A stretch of 48,342 nt of DNA from Erysipelotrichaceae bacterium (GTDB lineage Bacteria > Bacillota_I > Bacilli_A > Erysipelotrichales > Erysipelotrichaceae). The notes under the pieces were generated by a model. The model was given only the letters and a program-made list of their open reading frames with translations. It searched no databases and was not told the DNA's origin. The number at the start of each line of letters is the position of its first letter. The first letter of the stretch is position 1. Positions 33,483 through 42,143 of this stretch are shown piece by piece. The stretch is from NCBI GenBank assembly GCA_017432545.1, contig JAFRJA010000170.1:1-48342 (forward strand), in the 5' to 3' direction. The translations under genes were made by a program, and so were the position numbers.

Positions 33483-33514
33483 AGATATACAAAGCTTTAA
33501 AAGGAAATGCTATC

Positions 33515-33536
33515 AGGCAGGATATGAATCCTGCCT
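33515..33536 (+). other. Intercistronic hairpin
   Basis: AGGCAGGAT-ATGA-ATCCTGCCT, perfect 9-bp stem, followed by a T-rich stretch and AAAAAGGAGG of the SleB-like gene. Confidence 0.75.
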
Positions 33537-33561
33537 TTGATTTTGTTTAAAAAGGAGGCTT

Positions 33562-34167
33562 ATGAAAACGGTAAGACTGATTCTTGCGGCGATAACCGTG
33601 TACCTTCTGATCATGTTTCTTGCAGGCAAATACCTGACAGATAAACTTGAAAGGATAAATGCGACAGGGGAACCGTATATGCCCTCTGAGACATCGATTA
33701 CGCAGAATGATGAATCGTTGTATATTCGGGACGTAACACTCGCCTATGCGCCTGTAAACGTTCCTGATGAACACGTGGAAACGATTGAAAATACCGAAAG
33801 TGTAACCTGCGGGTATACACAGGACGAACTGAATCTTATCTATGCGGTAGTAAGACAGGAAGCCGGTCCAGATTATGAATCGGCACTTGCTGTAATGTCT
33901 ACCGTCATCAACAGATTGAATGACTACCATTGGTCGTGGTGTGGAGATACTGTTCTTGAACAACTTACACATCCCGGCCAGTATTGCTATTCGATCGATG
34001 ACCTTTGGATCAGGTATCTTGACGGCAACGTGGAAGATTGTGTCAAACAGGCGGTCCTTGACGGACTTGCAGGTAAGACGAATCATTCCTATACATGCTT
34101 CAGAGGATATTATGTCGAAGGTGCAGAAAAGATAGGTTTAGATAACTGGTATTTCTATGATTATTAA
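33562..34167 (+). CDS. SleB-like cell-wall hydrolase, membrane-anchored
   Basis: A 201-residue product with a signal anchor (LILAAITVYLLIMFLAG) and a C-terminal Hydrolase_2 (SleB/CwlJ) domain: LIYAVVRQEAGPDYESALAV carries the likely catalytic Glu, and TVINRL, GQYCY and CFRGYY complete the pattern. Enzymes of this family cut peptidoglycan glycan strands. Here it may open the wall for entry, exit or transfer of the element rather than act in spores. SD AAAAAGGAGG. Confidence 0.87.
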   Translation: MKTVRLILAAITVYLLIMFLAGKYLTDKLERINATGEPYMPSETSITQNDESLYIRDVTLAYAPVNVPDEHVETIENTESVTCGYTQDELNLIYAVVRQEAGPDYESALAVMSTVINRLNDYHWSWCGDTVLEQLTHPGQYCYSIDDLWIRYLDGNVEDCVKQAVLDGLAGKTNHSYTCFRGYYVEGAEKIGLDNWYFYDY

Positions 34168-34178
34168 GGAGGAGTCAA

Positions 34179-34514
34179 ATGGAGTTGAAGAATATTGAAT
34201 TTGAAAGCATGTGTCCGAACGAAGAGACCAGAACAACGGTCATGTACTTCACCGGACCTGCTGAATTGCTTGAGATGACCGGAAATGAATATCCGGATGC
34301 TGTTATGTCTACGATCTCCATCGAGACGACCGGCATCATTTTCCCGGAAGCTGAAAACGCAACTGTCTCTATTTCGCCAACAATGGAGGACAATGAAGGA
34401 CTTCATGACTATGATTGGTCTGATATAGAAATTTCCAAAAAAGAGGTGGAATATCTGATCAATGTAGCGCTGATCAACCATTACGGTATTGAACCGGTGG
34501 CAGCAGCATCTTAA
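34179..34514 (+). CDS. Acidic protein, unknown
   Basis: A 111-residue acidic product; middle part AVMSTISIETTGIIFPEAEN is beta-like and the end is helical. Starts 11 bases after the hydrolase gene behind AAGGAGG. No family recognised. Confidence 0.73.
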   Translation: MELKNIEFESMCPNEETRTTVMYFTGPAELLEMTGNEYPDAVMSTISIETTGIIFPEAENATVSISPTMEDNEGLHDYDWSDIEISKKEVEYLINVALINHYGIEPVAAAS

Positions 34515-34537
34515 AAGGAATAAAAAGGAGGACAGAA

Positions 34538-35338
34538 ATGACTGTATCAGAATTCAGACAGATATACAGAGAGCGTGAGAAACTCGTTCTTAGACCGAAA
34601 AGCGGTTTGAATGAGATTCAGATAGGCTCCTATATTATGCCTGTCAGACAGGACGAATATAGAGCTGTAGTTGAAAAAACCACTATATTTGTCTATCAGA
34701 AAGGAAAATCGCGTTACGGGTTCAGGGCCTGGGATGACGAACAGATCCTGAAACAGTTCAACATTGTATACATTGATAAGAACAAAAAATGGCAAAAAAG
34801 GCTGGATCGTGCCATCAAAGCAATGGAAAATTCGGGTCTTTGGCCGGATCTTCTTGAAACCATGAAAGATCTCAAAAAGATGGCCTATGAAGATAAAAAG
34901 GAAATCTGCGATCTGACATGGAGCGAAGAATATCGAAAGAGTGTTCATAACAACGACAAGTTGAATGTAGAAGAATATAACGGCCTGTTCACCAGTTTCT
35001 TCAGCAAATGGATAAACAGATACCCGTTTATTTTCACAAAAGATGAAAACGGAAAACTTTATTACAAGACTGTTTACCTGTGGGAAATGTCAGACTGTGA
35101 ATTAAAATCGATGTATTTTGGCAAGTACTACAACGTCAGATACAAAGATGAAATCAAAAACGCGATAAAAAACAAGGAAGCGATCAGCAGGAATGCAAGA
35201 TCGTCATATGACGTATCTTTTTCCTACGATCCGGAAAAATGCAGAGCATGGTACTCGGAAGAATATAAGAATTGTGGAAACGGCCATTATTATCTGGCGC
35301 TTGACCACAACACTGCATTGTTCTGTGAAAACGACTGA
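34538..35338 (+). CDS. Basic protein of unknown function
   Basis: A 266-residue Lys/Tyr/Trp-rich product without signal or membrane helix. It includes KKWQKRLDRAIKAMENSGLW and, near the end, SYDPEKCRAWYSEEYKNCGN. Function unknown; strongly basic charge would fit nucleic-acid contact. SD AAAAGGAGG. Confidence 0.75.
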   Translation: MTVSEFRQIYREREKLVLRPKSGLNEIQIGSYIMPVRQDEYRAVVEKTTIFVYQKGKSRYGFRAWDDEQILKQFNIVYIDKNKKWQKRLDRAIKAMENSGLWPDLLETMKDLKKMAYEDKKEICDLTWSEEYRKSVHNNDKLNVEEYNGLFTSFFSKWINRYPFIFTKDENGKLYYKTVYLWEMSDCELKSMYFGKYYNVRYKDEIKNAIKNKEAISRNARSSYDVSFSYDPEKCRAWYSEEYKNCGNGHYYLALDHNTALFCEND

Positions 35339-35366
35339 TTGCTTATTAAAAAGGAGAAGGGAAATT

Positions 35367-35407
35367 ATGTTGAAAAACTGATCAGGGAAGATAATTAACA
35401 TCTTCCC
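35367..35407 (+). other. Four-codon ORF plus hairpin
   Basis: A ribosome site (AAAAAGGAG) leads to ATG TTG AAA AAC TGA, then GGGAAGAT/ATCTTCCC (35385-35407). The next real gene opens almost the same way (ATG TTG AAA TCA), so this may be a decayed duplicate start or a leader peptide. Confidence 0.55.
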
Positions 35408-35444
35408 GGACAATTGATTCGATTTAATAGGAGGATTGTTAGTT

Positions 35445-36152
35445 ATGTTGAAATCAATTTCAAATTATTTAGTTAAGTTTTTTGCTGTAATCAGAAATAT
35501 TCTCGCAGCAATCTGCAATTTAATGCTTAAATGCATCGGATGTGTTCTTGTTGTGCTGCTCCACATCGGCAAGGCCGTAGCCAATATCATTATCAGTTCA
35601 TATCTTATTGTACTGATGTTTGTTACGCTTATAAGCGTTGGCGTTGTTGTATTTGCTCTGGAAAGCTGGATTATCAGCAGCATTGCAGCGTCCAACGGTG
35701 TCGTTGACAACGTTATCAAACCGGTAACATTTGTTATCACGCTGATAGGATGCTGCGCAGCTATCTACAACTTCTTCAAGAAGATTGGCAATGAGGAGCT
35801 TAATCCGCTTCTTAAGAAAATGTACGCCCTTTCGTGTGAGCTCAACAAGAAAGCGCCAAAGAAAGTCGATGAACTCTATGCTGAGATAATCGTTGACATC
35901 AACAAAACGTGCAACGAAAACGTCATTAGCAAATTTAACGGGTTCAAGACTCTCAGAAGCAGGAAAGCAAAAAAGGAGCTTGTTGATGAACTCATCATCA
36001 GCGTCACCGACCAGTACAGGAAAAAGATTGACCTGACCTATCTGATATCTGATATCGGTAACAGGACATTTAGAAGTACCTGTATTCATGTCAATGCATG
36101 GTTTGACGAAAAAATCAGCGAAGTCAAAATTGCAGCAAAAATAAATAATTAG
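35445..36152 (+). CDS. Membrane protein, unknown
   Basis: A 235-residue product with three hydrophobic helices in the first half (about 25-45, 48-70 and 84-105) and a charged cytoplasmic-type C-terminal half (about 115-235, helical). I chose ATG 35445 over TTG 35436 because of its spacing to AGGAGG. No family recognised. Last gene of the nrdD operon. Confidence 0.75.
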   Translation: MLKSISNYLVKFFAVIRNILAAICNLMLKCIGCVLVVLLHIGKAVANIIISSYLIVLMFVTLISVGVVVFALESWIISSIAASNGVVDNVIKPVTFVITLIGCCAAIYNFFKKIGNEELNPLLKKMYALSCELNKKAPKKVDELYAEIIVDINKTCNENVISKFNGFKTLRSRKAKKELVDELIISVTDQYRKKIDLTYLISDIGNRTFRSTCIHVNAWFDEKISEVKIAAKINN

Positions 36153-36193
36153 AGAATCTGGAATATCCAAACTGATATTCCGTAATCCGTATT

Positions 36194-36225
36194 AGATGTG
36201 AGGTGAAAACCTTGCATCTTTTTTT
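36194..36225 (+). terminator. Intrinsic terminator with GAAA loop
   Basis: AGATG..AGGT-GAAA-ACCT..CATCT followed by T7. Ends the nrdD operon. Confidence 0.85.
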
Positions 36226-36229
36226 CTTT

Positions 36230-36245
36230 GGGCACCTGGGTGCCC
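36230..36245. repeat. Terminator-adjacent palindrome (reverse orientation)
   Basis: GGGCACCTGGGTGCCC, the reverse complement of the copies at 12179, 18178 and 22803, four bases after the T-run. Confidence 0.85.
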
Positions 36246-36287
36246 AAAACCAAACTGTACAGTGCCACCATAAAATCTGTTAATATT

Positions 36288-36411
36288 TGGTACCATATCA
36301 TGTTATAATGATTGTACTTAAATATCTTGTTCGTTAAGAGAGTCATCTCATTACATTTAAAGAAAGTTCTTTTGAACATGAAATCTTGCTATGTAATAGA
36401 TGTCTTTTTTT
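36288..36411 (+). promoter_or_regulatory. Class B promoter and attenuator leader, copy 5
   Basis: TGGTACCA (36288-36295), 8 bp, TATAAT (36304-36309), conserved transcript start. The arm AGTCATCTCATTACAT pairs with ATGTAATAGATGTCT (36391-36405) and T7 follows. The 5' arm also forms GAGA-GTCA-TCTC, and the loop forms GTTC-TTTT-GAAC. Confidence 0.77.
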
Positions 36412-36454
36412 ATGTCTTGGTATTTAAGCCATGTATACAAAGGAGGACAAAGAA

Positions 36455-37495
36455 ATGTTACATGACAAAGCAGAATTGGTTTTCAATTCACACAATTCTT
36501 TCTTGGAAAGACTTGAAGAAGTTCAAGTAGGTACTGAATGGAAAGAAGTATCTATTATGGATCTTGACATCTGCCAGAATCTTATTGATTTTACAGAAGC
36601 AGACTATGACACCAACACAAATGGAACTAAGATGTTTGTTGATTTTCCGTTTGGCAAAGTTGGAATTAGAGAATGTGCTTTACGTACACTCTATACCAAT
36701 CTTGGTTTAGGTGGTGAACTTATGAAGAAACTTGATACCGATGACATGGAAGAATATGTAGTGTTCGGTATCGGCAAAAATCGTAAGTATCGTTCGAAGA
36801 TGACCTTCCAGCTTCCGATCGTCGAAGGCAAGGTAAATGCTTTCTTATCAGAGAGCTATTCAAATGACCTTCCGGCCGATGAAGTTTTCCGTCAGGTACT
36901 GAAACATTTTCAGAACAAACTCGAACAGGAAAGTTTCAAATTCAACGGCTTCTGGTCTTATGCGGAATGTGCAGGCGACTATTATCTGCCTATAAGCAAG
37001 GAGATCGACGGGAAAGAATATTCTACCGTTCTGGTCGTCAGAACTTCGGACGCAGGGTATTCGTCCATTTCTTTCTCAGCCTATCTGACAGACGGATACC
37101 GCAAGGAAATTCCTGTCATGAATGGGGTATCAGCTATTCATAAAGGAAATGCTGCATCTGCGGAAAGACTCGAAGAAATGCTCAACATGGTCGAAAACGC
37201 GATCGATAACGGTGTTAAGAAACTGAACAAGCTTCTGCATATCATTATTGCGAATCCGAAATCGACTATGAAGAGAATCTGCAAGGAAGTCGGACTGCCG
37301 AAACGTGAATCGCTCGAACTGATCGACAGGTTTGCTGAAGGAACAACCACGGCATTTGAATGCTATATGTGCCTTTCGCAGATCCTCGAATCCGATCTCA
37401 CATTCTCGATCAGAGAAAGATATCAGGGCAATCTTTACAAGATGCTGGGTATAAATTGGGATCGCTATGATCTGCCGGGGGATTACGCATGGTAG
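36455..37495 (+). CDS. Mobile-element protein, possibly DUF932-like
   Basis: A 346-residue soluble product; ATG 36455 is preferred to 36431 because AAAGGAGG lies between them. GKVNAFLSESYSNDLPADEV and the phrase on a displayed beta sheet (GDYYLPISKEIDGKEY) are reminiscent of the DUF932 family of phage and plasmid proteins, but I am not certain. The end overlaps a 35-residue gene. It is the first gene before the nuclease and helicase. Confidence 0.7.
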   Translation: MLHDKAELVFNSHNSFLERLEEVQVGTEWKEVSIMDLDICQNLIDFTEADYDTNTNGTKMFVDFPFGKVGIRECALRTLYTNLGLGGELMKKLDTDDMEEYVVFGIGKNRKYRSKMTFQLPIVEGKVNAFLSESYSNDLPADEVFRQVLKHFQNKLEQESFKFNGFWSYAECAGDYYLPISKEIDGKEYSTVLVVRTSDAGYSSISFSAYLTDGYRKEIPVMNGVSAIHKGNAASAERLEEMLNMVENAIDNGVKKLNKLLHIIIANPKSTMKRICKEVGLPKRESLELIDRFAEGTTTAFECYMCLSQILESDLTFSIRERYQGNLYKMLGINWDRYDLPGDYAW

Positions 37496-37596
37496 GCGAA
37501 GATCTGAATGCTGACTATTTTTTCTTATTAAGTGATCTGTACGATCGCTTTTTAAGTCTTGAAAAGGAAGATCTTGATAACGAAGGAGGAAAATGA
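37489..37596 (+). CDS. 35-residue acidic protein, overlapping at both ends
   Basis: ATG 37489 lies within the end of the previous gene and its TGA overlaps the next start (ATGATGA). The product (MVGEDLNADYFFLLSDLYDR at the front) is acidic and helical. It carries the ribosome site for the next gene, so it could simply couple translation. Confidence 0.55.
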   Translation: MVGEDLNADYFFLLSDLYDRFLSLEKEDLDNEGGK

Positions 37597-38720
37597 TGAC
37601 TTATCAGGAAAGGCTCAATGAGCTGAAGCAGGAGGCTATAGTCCTTGGTTTAGACCTTGACTATGAGCCGGAAGTAAAGGGTGTATTCCCGGAACAGAAC
37701 GAAGACTGGCTTCGTGCCAGAAAAGAAGGAATCGGCGGATCTGATGCCGGTACGATCTTAGGTCTGAATCATTACAGTACAGTGCAGGAACTGCTGTATG
37801 ACAAACTGAGTGATGGAGTTTATAAGGAAGTCACTCCGGAGCAGCAGTACACTTTAGATTTTGGACACGCCATGGAGCCGCTGATGCTCAAGCTTTATGC
37901 AGCAAAAACGGGTTTCAAGGTCTGGCAAGGAAACAACACTCAGTGGCGCCATCCGCTTTATCCGTTCATGTATGGGGACTGCGACGGCTATGCTGAAACG
38001 CTTGAAGGAGAAAAGATCGGAATAGAGTGTAAAACATATAACTATGAATATAAATATATGTGGAAATCCGGTGTCTTCGGCAAGGGCGGTGTTGTTAAAA
38101 ATCCTGAGTATGCTGCTCAGGTAGCTCATTATATGGCTGTCGAGAACCTGACAAGATTCGATCTGATTGCTATATGCGGCAACAATCCCAATGACCTGAC
38201 AATCGTGACGTTCTACAGAGACCTCGAATTTGAAAAGGCGCTCATAGAAGCCGAAAAGAATTTCTGGGACAACAAGGAAAGCGGAAATATTCCCGAAATA
38301 TCGAAGCTAAGCAAGGCACAGTTTGAAAAAATTGCAAATATCATCAGCGAAGGCGTGAAGGAAAAGGAAGATGTTACCATCTCTCTTCCTGAAAGCGTAC
38401 TCGATATTTTCGAGGAGTATACCAGACTCTCCGATGAAAAATCGGAGTTGCAAAAGAAGATCGATGGGATCGAAGAAAAGCAAAAAGCTCTGCAGGTCCC
38501 GGTCATTGAAATTCTTGGCAATAATGCCAAAGGAGAAATCAGCAATGATGACTTTATCTTTACCGCTTCTTTCAAGCCCAACAAGCCGAAGAAGACGATA
38601 GACAGTGAAGCTCTTGCTGCTGCGTATCCTGCAATTTACGAGGCATACGAGAAAGAAACGATCGGCAACCCGATCTTCAAACTTTCCAAGAAAGCCAAGA
38701 AAACAGCAAAAAAGAAATAG
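37593..38720 (+). CDS. YqaJ-like exonuclease, second copy
   Basis: A 375-residue product. WLRARKEGIGGSDAGTILGL is the YqaJ front motif; HAMEP (Glu), YGDCDGY (Asp) and IGIECKTY (Glu-x-Lys) are the PD-(D/E)XK residues. The C-terminal third adds a coiled coil (SDEKSELQKKIDGIEEKQKAL) and a Lys-rich tail. It should make single-stranded ends for the annealing protein at 42144. Likely start 37593 or ATG 37596. Confidence 0.9.
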   Translation: MMTYQERLNELKQEAIVLGLDLDYEPEVKGVFPEQNEDWLRARKEGIGGSDAGTILGLNHYSTVQELLYDKLSDGVYKEVTPEQQYTLDFGHAMEPLMLKLYAAKTGFKVWQGNNTQWRHPLYPFMYGDCDGYAETLEGEKIGIECKTYNYEYKYMWKSGVFGKGGVVKNPEYAAQVAHYMAVENLTRFDLIAICGNNPNDLTIVTFYRDLEFEKALIEAEKNFWDNKESGNIPEISKLSKAQFEKIANIISEGVKEKEDVTISLPESVLDIFEEYTRLSDEKSELQKKIDGIEEKQKALQVPVIEILGNNAKGEISNDDFIFTASFKPNKPKKTIDSEALAAAYPAIYEAYEKETIGNPIFKLSKKAKKTAKKK

Positions 38721-38728
38721 GAGGACTT

Positions 38729-40951
38729 ATGGAAACACTTGCTACATCACTTGTAGCTCGTTTTTACAAGAAGATCTCAAAAACCCTATCAGACTGGAGT
38801 GCTATCCAATGTGTTACAACGGATGTGGACAGCCTCCCGTCTTCTGTGAAAAACGATGGCAAAAAGGCGTTTGTCACAGTAACGGGTATGAATCTTCCCG
38901 AGCTGGAAGGGTGTAATGTACGTTATTTCGGCAAATGGGTATCGAACAAATACGGGTCGTCGTTCAGAACGGATTCCTACGAAGTGATACCGCCAAATAA
39001 CGAAAAAGGCATAATATCCTTCCTGTCGTCAAAAAACTTTCCGGGAATCGGAAAGAAAACGGCAACGGCCATTGTAGACAGGTTTGGAGAACTTACGATA
39101 TCCATTATCGAAAACAATCCGAACAAGCTGCTTACGGTCAAAGGCGTTACACCGGCGAAAGTCGGTATTATCGTCGGCTGTTACCAGGATGTGCAGCACT
39201 ATTCCAGACTGGCGGTATTTCTGGCACCTTACGGGCTGTCAAGTGACGTCGTTCTGAAGATCAACAAGGAATATGGAAAGGCCGCCATTGAACGAATCTC
39301 TGATAATCCTTATATTCTGATGAGTATCAGGGGCGTCGGATTCAAGACCTGTGATCGCATTGCGAGAGGTCTGAATGTGGCTCTTGACTCTTTCATAAGG
39401 ATCGAGGGATGTACGCTTGAGACGCTCAGGATCATGTGCGAGTCAAGCGGAAACATGTTTGTTGATATCAATGATCTCTATCTTGAATCATTGAGGCAAC
39501 TCAACGAAGGAATGGAAACGCCGGCCGTTGACAAAGACAGATATCAGAGTGCATTCCAGAAAATGCTGGATAAAAACAGCATTGTGATCCGTAAAAACAG
39601 AGACGTATTTCTCTATGAATACGATCAGGCGGAATACACATCCGCTCAAAAACTCCTGTGGCTCAGAGACAATAAGATATCCGAGAGCCAGTCAAGGAAG
39701 ATCGACAGCGAACTTGAAAGATACTGCCGGAATTCCCCGATAAAGCTTTCCGAAAAACAGAAGAATGCCGTTGAGCTTTCGCTCAAAAACAGGTGTTCCG
39801 TGATCACGGGAGGTCCGGGGACCGGTAAATCGACTATCACATCGGCGATCATCAGCATCTATGACAAGGTGTTTGACGATGAAATCGTATTGATGGCGCC
39901 GACCGGCAAAGCTGCCAGAAGAATGGCAGAAGTCACCGGTCGCGATGCATCCACGATCCATTCCCGACTCAGAATATATGAAGACATGGATGAGGTGACT
40001 CATACCGTCGAGGGTCTGATAATAGTCGATGAGGTGTCGATGGTCGATGGTCTGCTGCTTGAAAAGATCGCACAGGCCATAGTCGATCAGGACTGTCACC
40101 TGATCCTGGTCGGTGACATCGATCAGTTGCCTTCAGTCGGACCGGGAGCAATCCTGGCGGAGATCATCAAATCCAACGAGATCCCGGTTACAAGACTGAC
40201 TGAGATCTTCAGACAGAAGGACGGCGGGCTGATCGTTGAAAACGCCATCAAAATCAATATGGGAAGAGATGATCTGCATTATGGCGATGATTTCGTCCTT
40301 ATTGAAGCAAACAGCGAACAGCAAGCCATGGAAATCATCCTTGACGAGTACCGCAAGGAAGTCGATCAGCGCGGTATTGACAATGTTGCCCTGCTTTCAC
40401 CTTTGAGGAAAAGCCAGAACAGGTTTACCGTCGTTTCCGATGAACTCAATAAAGTTATTCAGAACGTCATAAATCCTCTGGACAGTACCAAAGCGTACTG
40501 CAAGTTCTTCAATCGGGAATATCGGGTTGGCGACAGAGTCATGCAGTGGAAAAACTGCGAAGCATCATCCAACGGCGATATCGGAGAGATCCTCGAGATC
40601 TATACCAGTGATGATGAAATCAACGTTAAGATCAGATGGGATAACGGCAATACTGTAGAAGCAACTTCGCAGGATCTTGAATCGATCGATCTGGCCTATG
40701 CCATGTCGGTCCACAAGTCTCAGGGAAGCGAATATGAATGCGTCATTATTCCGATGCTGTCCTGCCAGATGTCAAGATTGCACAGAAGAAATCTTTTTTA
40801 CACCGGGGTCACCCGCGCGAAAAAGAAAGTAATCCTGGTCGGAGACTTGAACTGCATAACAAGAAGTATCGCTCAATGTGATACAGGGAAAAGAAACTCG
40901 CTGTTGGCTGACAGGCTGATAGTGAATTCAAAGAAAGCTGAGGTGAAATAA
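38729..40951 (+). CDS. RecD2-like superfamily 1 helicase
   Basis: A 740-residue product: N-terminal helix-hairpin-helix region (NFPGIGKKTATAIVDRFGEL), then SF1 motor with Walker A GGPGTGKST near residue 361, motif II VDEVSMVDG near 433, GDIDQLPSVGPG, and VHKSQGSEYE (motif V) and YTGVTRAKKKV (motif VI) near the end. RecD2 helicases unwind DNA 5'-3' in repair and are common in Bacillota and their phages. With the nuclease upstream it fits a recombination module. Confidence 0.95.
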   Translation: METLATSLVARFYKKISKTLSDWSAIQCVTTDVDSLPSSVKNDGKKAFVTVTGMNLPELEGCNVRYFGKWVSNKYGSSFRTDSYEVIPPNNEKGIISFLSSKNFPGIGKKTATAIVDRFGELTISIIENNPNKLLTVKGVTPAKVGIIVGCYQDVQHYSRLAVFLAPYGLSSDVVLKINKEYGKAAIERISDNPYILMSIRGVGFKTCDRIARGLNVALDSFIRIEGCTLETLRIMCESSGNMFVDINDLYLESLRQLNEGMETPAVDKDRYQSAFQKMLDKNSIVIRKNRDVFLYEYDQAEYTSAQKLLWLRDNKISESQSRKIDSELERYCRNSPIKLSEKQKNAVELSLKNRCSVITGGPGTGKSTITSAIISIYDKVFDDEIVLMAPTGKAARRMAEVTGRDASTIHSRLRIYEDMDEVTHTVEGLIIVDEVSMVDGLLLEKIAQAIVDQDCHLILVGDIDQLPSVGPGAILAEIIKSNEIPVTRLTEIFRQKDGGLIVENAIKINMGRDDLHYGDDFVLIEANSEQQAMEIILDEYRKEVDQRGIDNVALLSPLRKSQNRFTVVSDELNKVIQNVINPLDSTKAYCKFFNREYRVGDRVMQWKNCEASSNGDIGEILEIYTSDDEINVKIRWDNGNTVEATSQDLESIDLAYAMSVHKSQGSEYECVIIPMLSCQMSRLHRRNLFYTGVTRAKKKVILVGDLNCITRSIAQCDTGKRNSLLADRLIVNSKKAEVK

Positions 40952-40954
40952 CCT

Positions 40955-41464
40955 ATGGCTTGTAAAGAATGGCGTGCGCCATTTTATGAAGATGCTGTTG
41001 TCGAATTTGACAGGTCAGGACCTAAGGTGCCTGTGCTCAACAAGATTGCGAAAGGGGAACTTGCATATAAAGATGAAAAGCGAAGAAAACACCTTCGCAT
41101 CTCTAAAAAGCAGGCAACCTGGTATACGAATTACTTATTGGAATCCAGTGCAAAATACGGAGTCAAGTATGACAATGGTAAATTATCAAGAAGTAATGAT
41201 CCAAGATTTGATCAGTATCATAAAAAAGGATGTACCATGAGATACATCTTTGATAAAATGGACGGTAATGTAAAGTTTGTTACAAGACAGGTCAGACATT
41301 TGCTGAATATTGATTATTTGGTTAAGTTTGACGAATATGTCGGGTATGAAAAGTTTTATATCGCTGTCACGTTTGTCGATGAAGAACTTCAGTTGTATAT
41401 GAAGGTCTCATTAGCGACAGATGGATCACTTTGGGTCGATATTCATCCGAGAGGATGGTATTAA
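40955..41464 (+). CDS. Basic protein, unknown
   Basis: A 169-residue basic product, end beta-rich (VTFVDEELQLYMKVSLATDG). It lies 4 bases after the helicase gene with a weak GAGGTGA site. No family recognised. It ends against a shared terminator. Confidence 0.73.
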   Translation: MACKEWRAPFYEDAVVEFDRSGPKVPVLNKIAKGELAYKDEKRRKHLRISKKQATWYTNYLLESSAKYGVKYDNGKLSRSNDPRFDQYHKKGCTMRYIFDKMDGNVKFVTRQVRHLLNIDYLVKFDEYVGYEKFYIAVTFVDEELQLYMKVSLATDGSLWVDIHPRGWY

Positions 41465-41497
41465 AAGAGTTGACTTTAAAAGTCAGCTCTTTTTTTG
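41464..41497. terminator. Terminator between convergent genes
   Basis: AAGAGTTGACTT-TAA-AAGTCAGCTCTT (one G-U) plus T7 on the plus strand; T-rich also on the minus strand, where it follows the 41498 stop. Confidence 0.85.
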
Positions 41498-41818
41498 TTA
41501 TTCGCCCTTGCTTGCAACCAATTCGTAGATCCTGTAAACAACATTCTTTTTAAATTCATCAACATATCCGTTAAGGATCTCTTTTGCATTATCAGTATAG
41601 AACTCGAATTCGTTGTCATCGTCATAATCCAGAATATTTTTGGCTTTACATATTTCCGCAACATTGTAGAATGCCCACATGCCGACTACCTGATCAACAA
41701 TTTCGTCTAAGCTTATCTGCTTTTCACCGTCAGAGGTTAATACAAAATCACTCATCTTGTACTTTTCAACGTAATTGCCTTTGTTGTCACCGATCTCTAC
41801 ATAGTATTCTTTTGCCAT
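41498..41818 (-). CDS. Small acidic protein, unknown
   Basis: A 106-residue acidic product (YVEIGDNKGNYVEKYKMSDF at the front, a Glu/Asp-rich middle). It is the only simple single gene on the minus strand besides the DGR and the BspA-like gene, with its own promoter at 41922-41950. The ribosome site is weak. A regulator role is possible but unproven. Confidence 0.72.
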   Translation of the reverse strand: MAKEYYVEIGDNKGNYVEKYKMSDFVLTSDGEKQISLDEIVDQVVGMWAFYNVAEICKAKNILDYDDDNEFEFYTDNAKEILNGYVDEFKKNVVYRIYELVASKGE

Positions 41819-41921
41819 ATTTTTACCATTTTTTAACCTTTCGTCTGTCCAGTCTTAAATTAAAAGGGGGCATTTATCCTATCGTCCCCCTTATGCTGAT
41901 CCGCTTTTAATTTACACCTAA

Positions 41922-41950
41922 AGACTAGCACATAAGAAATATAATGTCAA
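41922..41950 (-). promoter_or_regulatory. Sigma70-like promoter, minus strand
   Basis: TTGACA (complement of 41945-41950), 17 bp, TAGTCT (complement of 41922-41927), pointing at the gene ending at 41498. It lies back to back with promoter copy 6. Confidence 0.65.
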
Positions 41951-41984
41951 GTATAAATTTCCATTAAACCGAAAATATGTAATT

Positions 41985-42101
41985 TGGTGCCATGTCATGT
42001 TATAATAACTGTACTTAAATATCTTGTTCGACATTAGAAGAAATTTACGGAAAACCTGAAGTTCTTTTTACTGTTGAAACCGGACTATTTAAGTTTTTTT
42101 T
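41985..42101 (+). promoter_or_regulatory. Class B promoter and attenuator leader, copy 6
   Basis: TGGTGCCA (41985-41992), 8 bp, TATAAT (42001-42006), conserved transcript start. As in copy 4 the conserved sequence is the 5' arm: CTTAAATA pairs with TATTTAAG just before T8, with TTCGAC/GTTGAA further in. It controls the annealing protein/primase operon. Confidence 0.75.
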
Positions 42102-42143
42102 CGCGAAAAAGAACACGGACGAATGTCCAGAAGGAGGTAAAAG

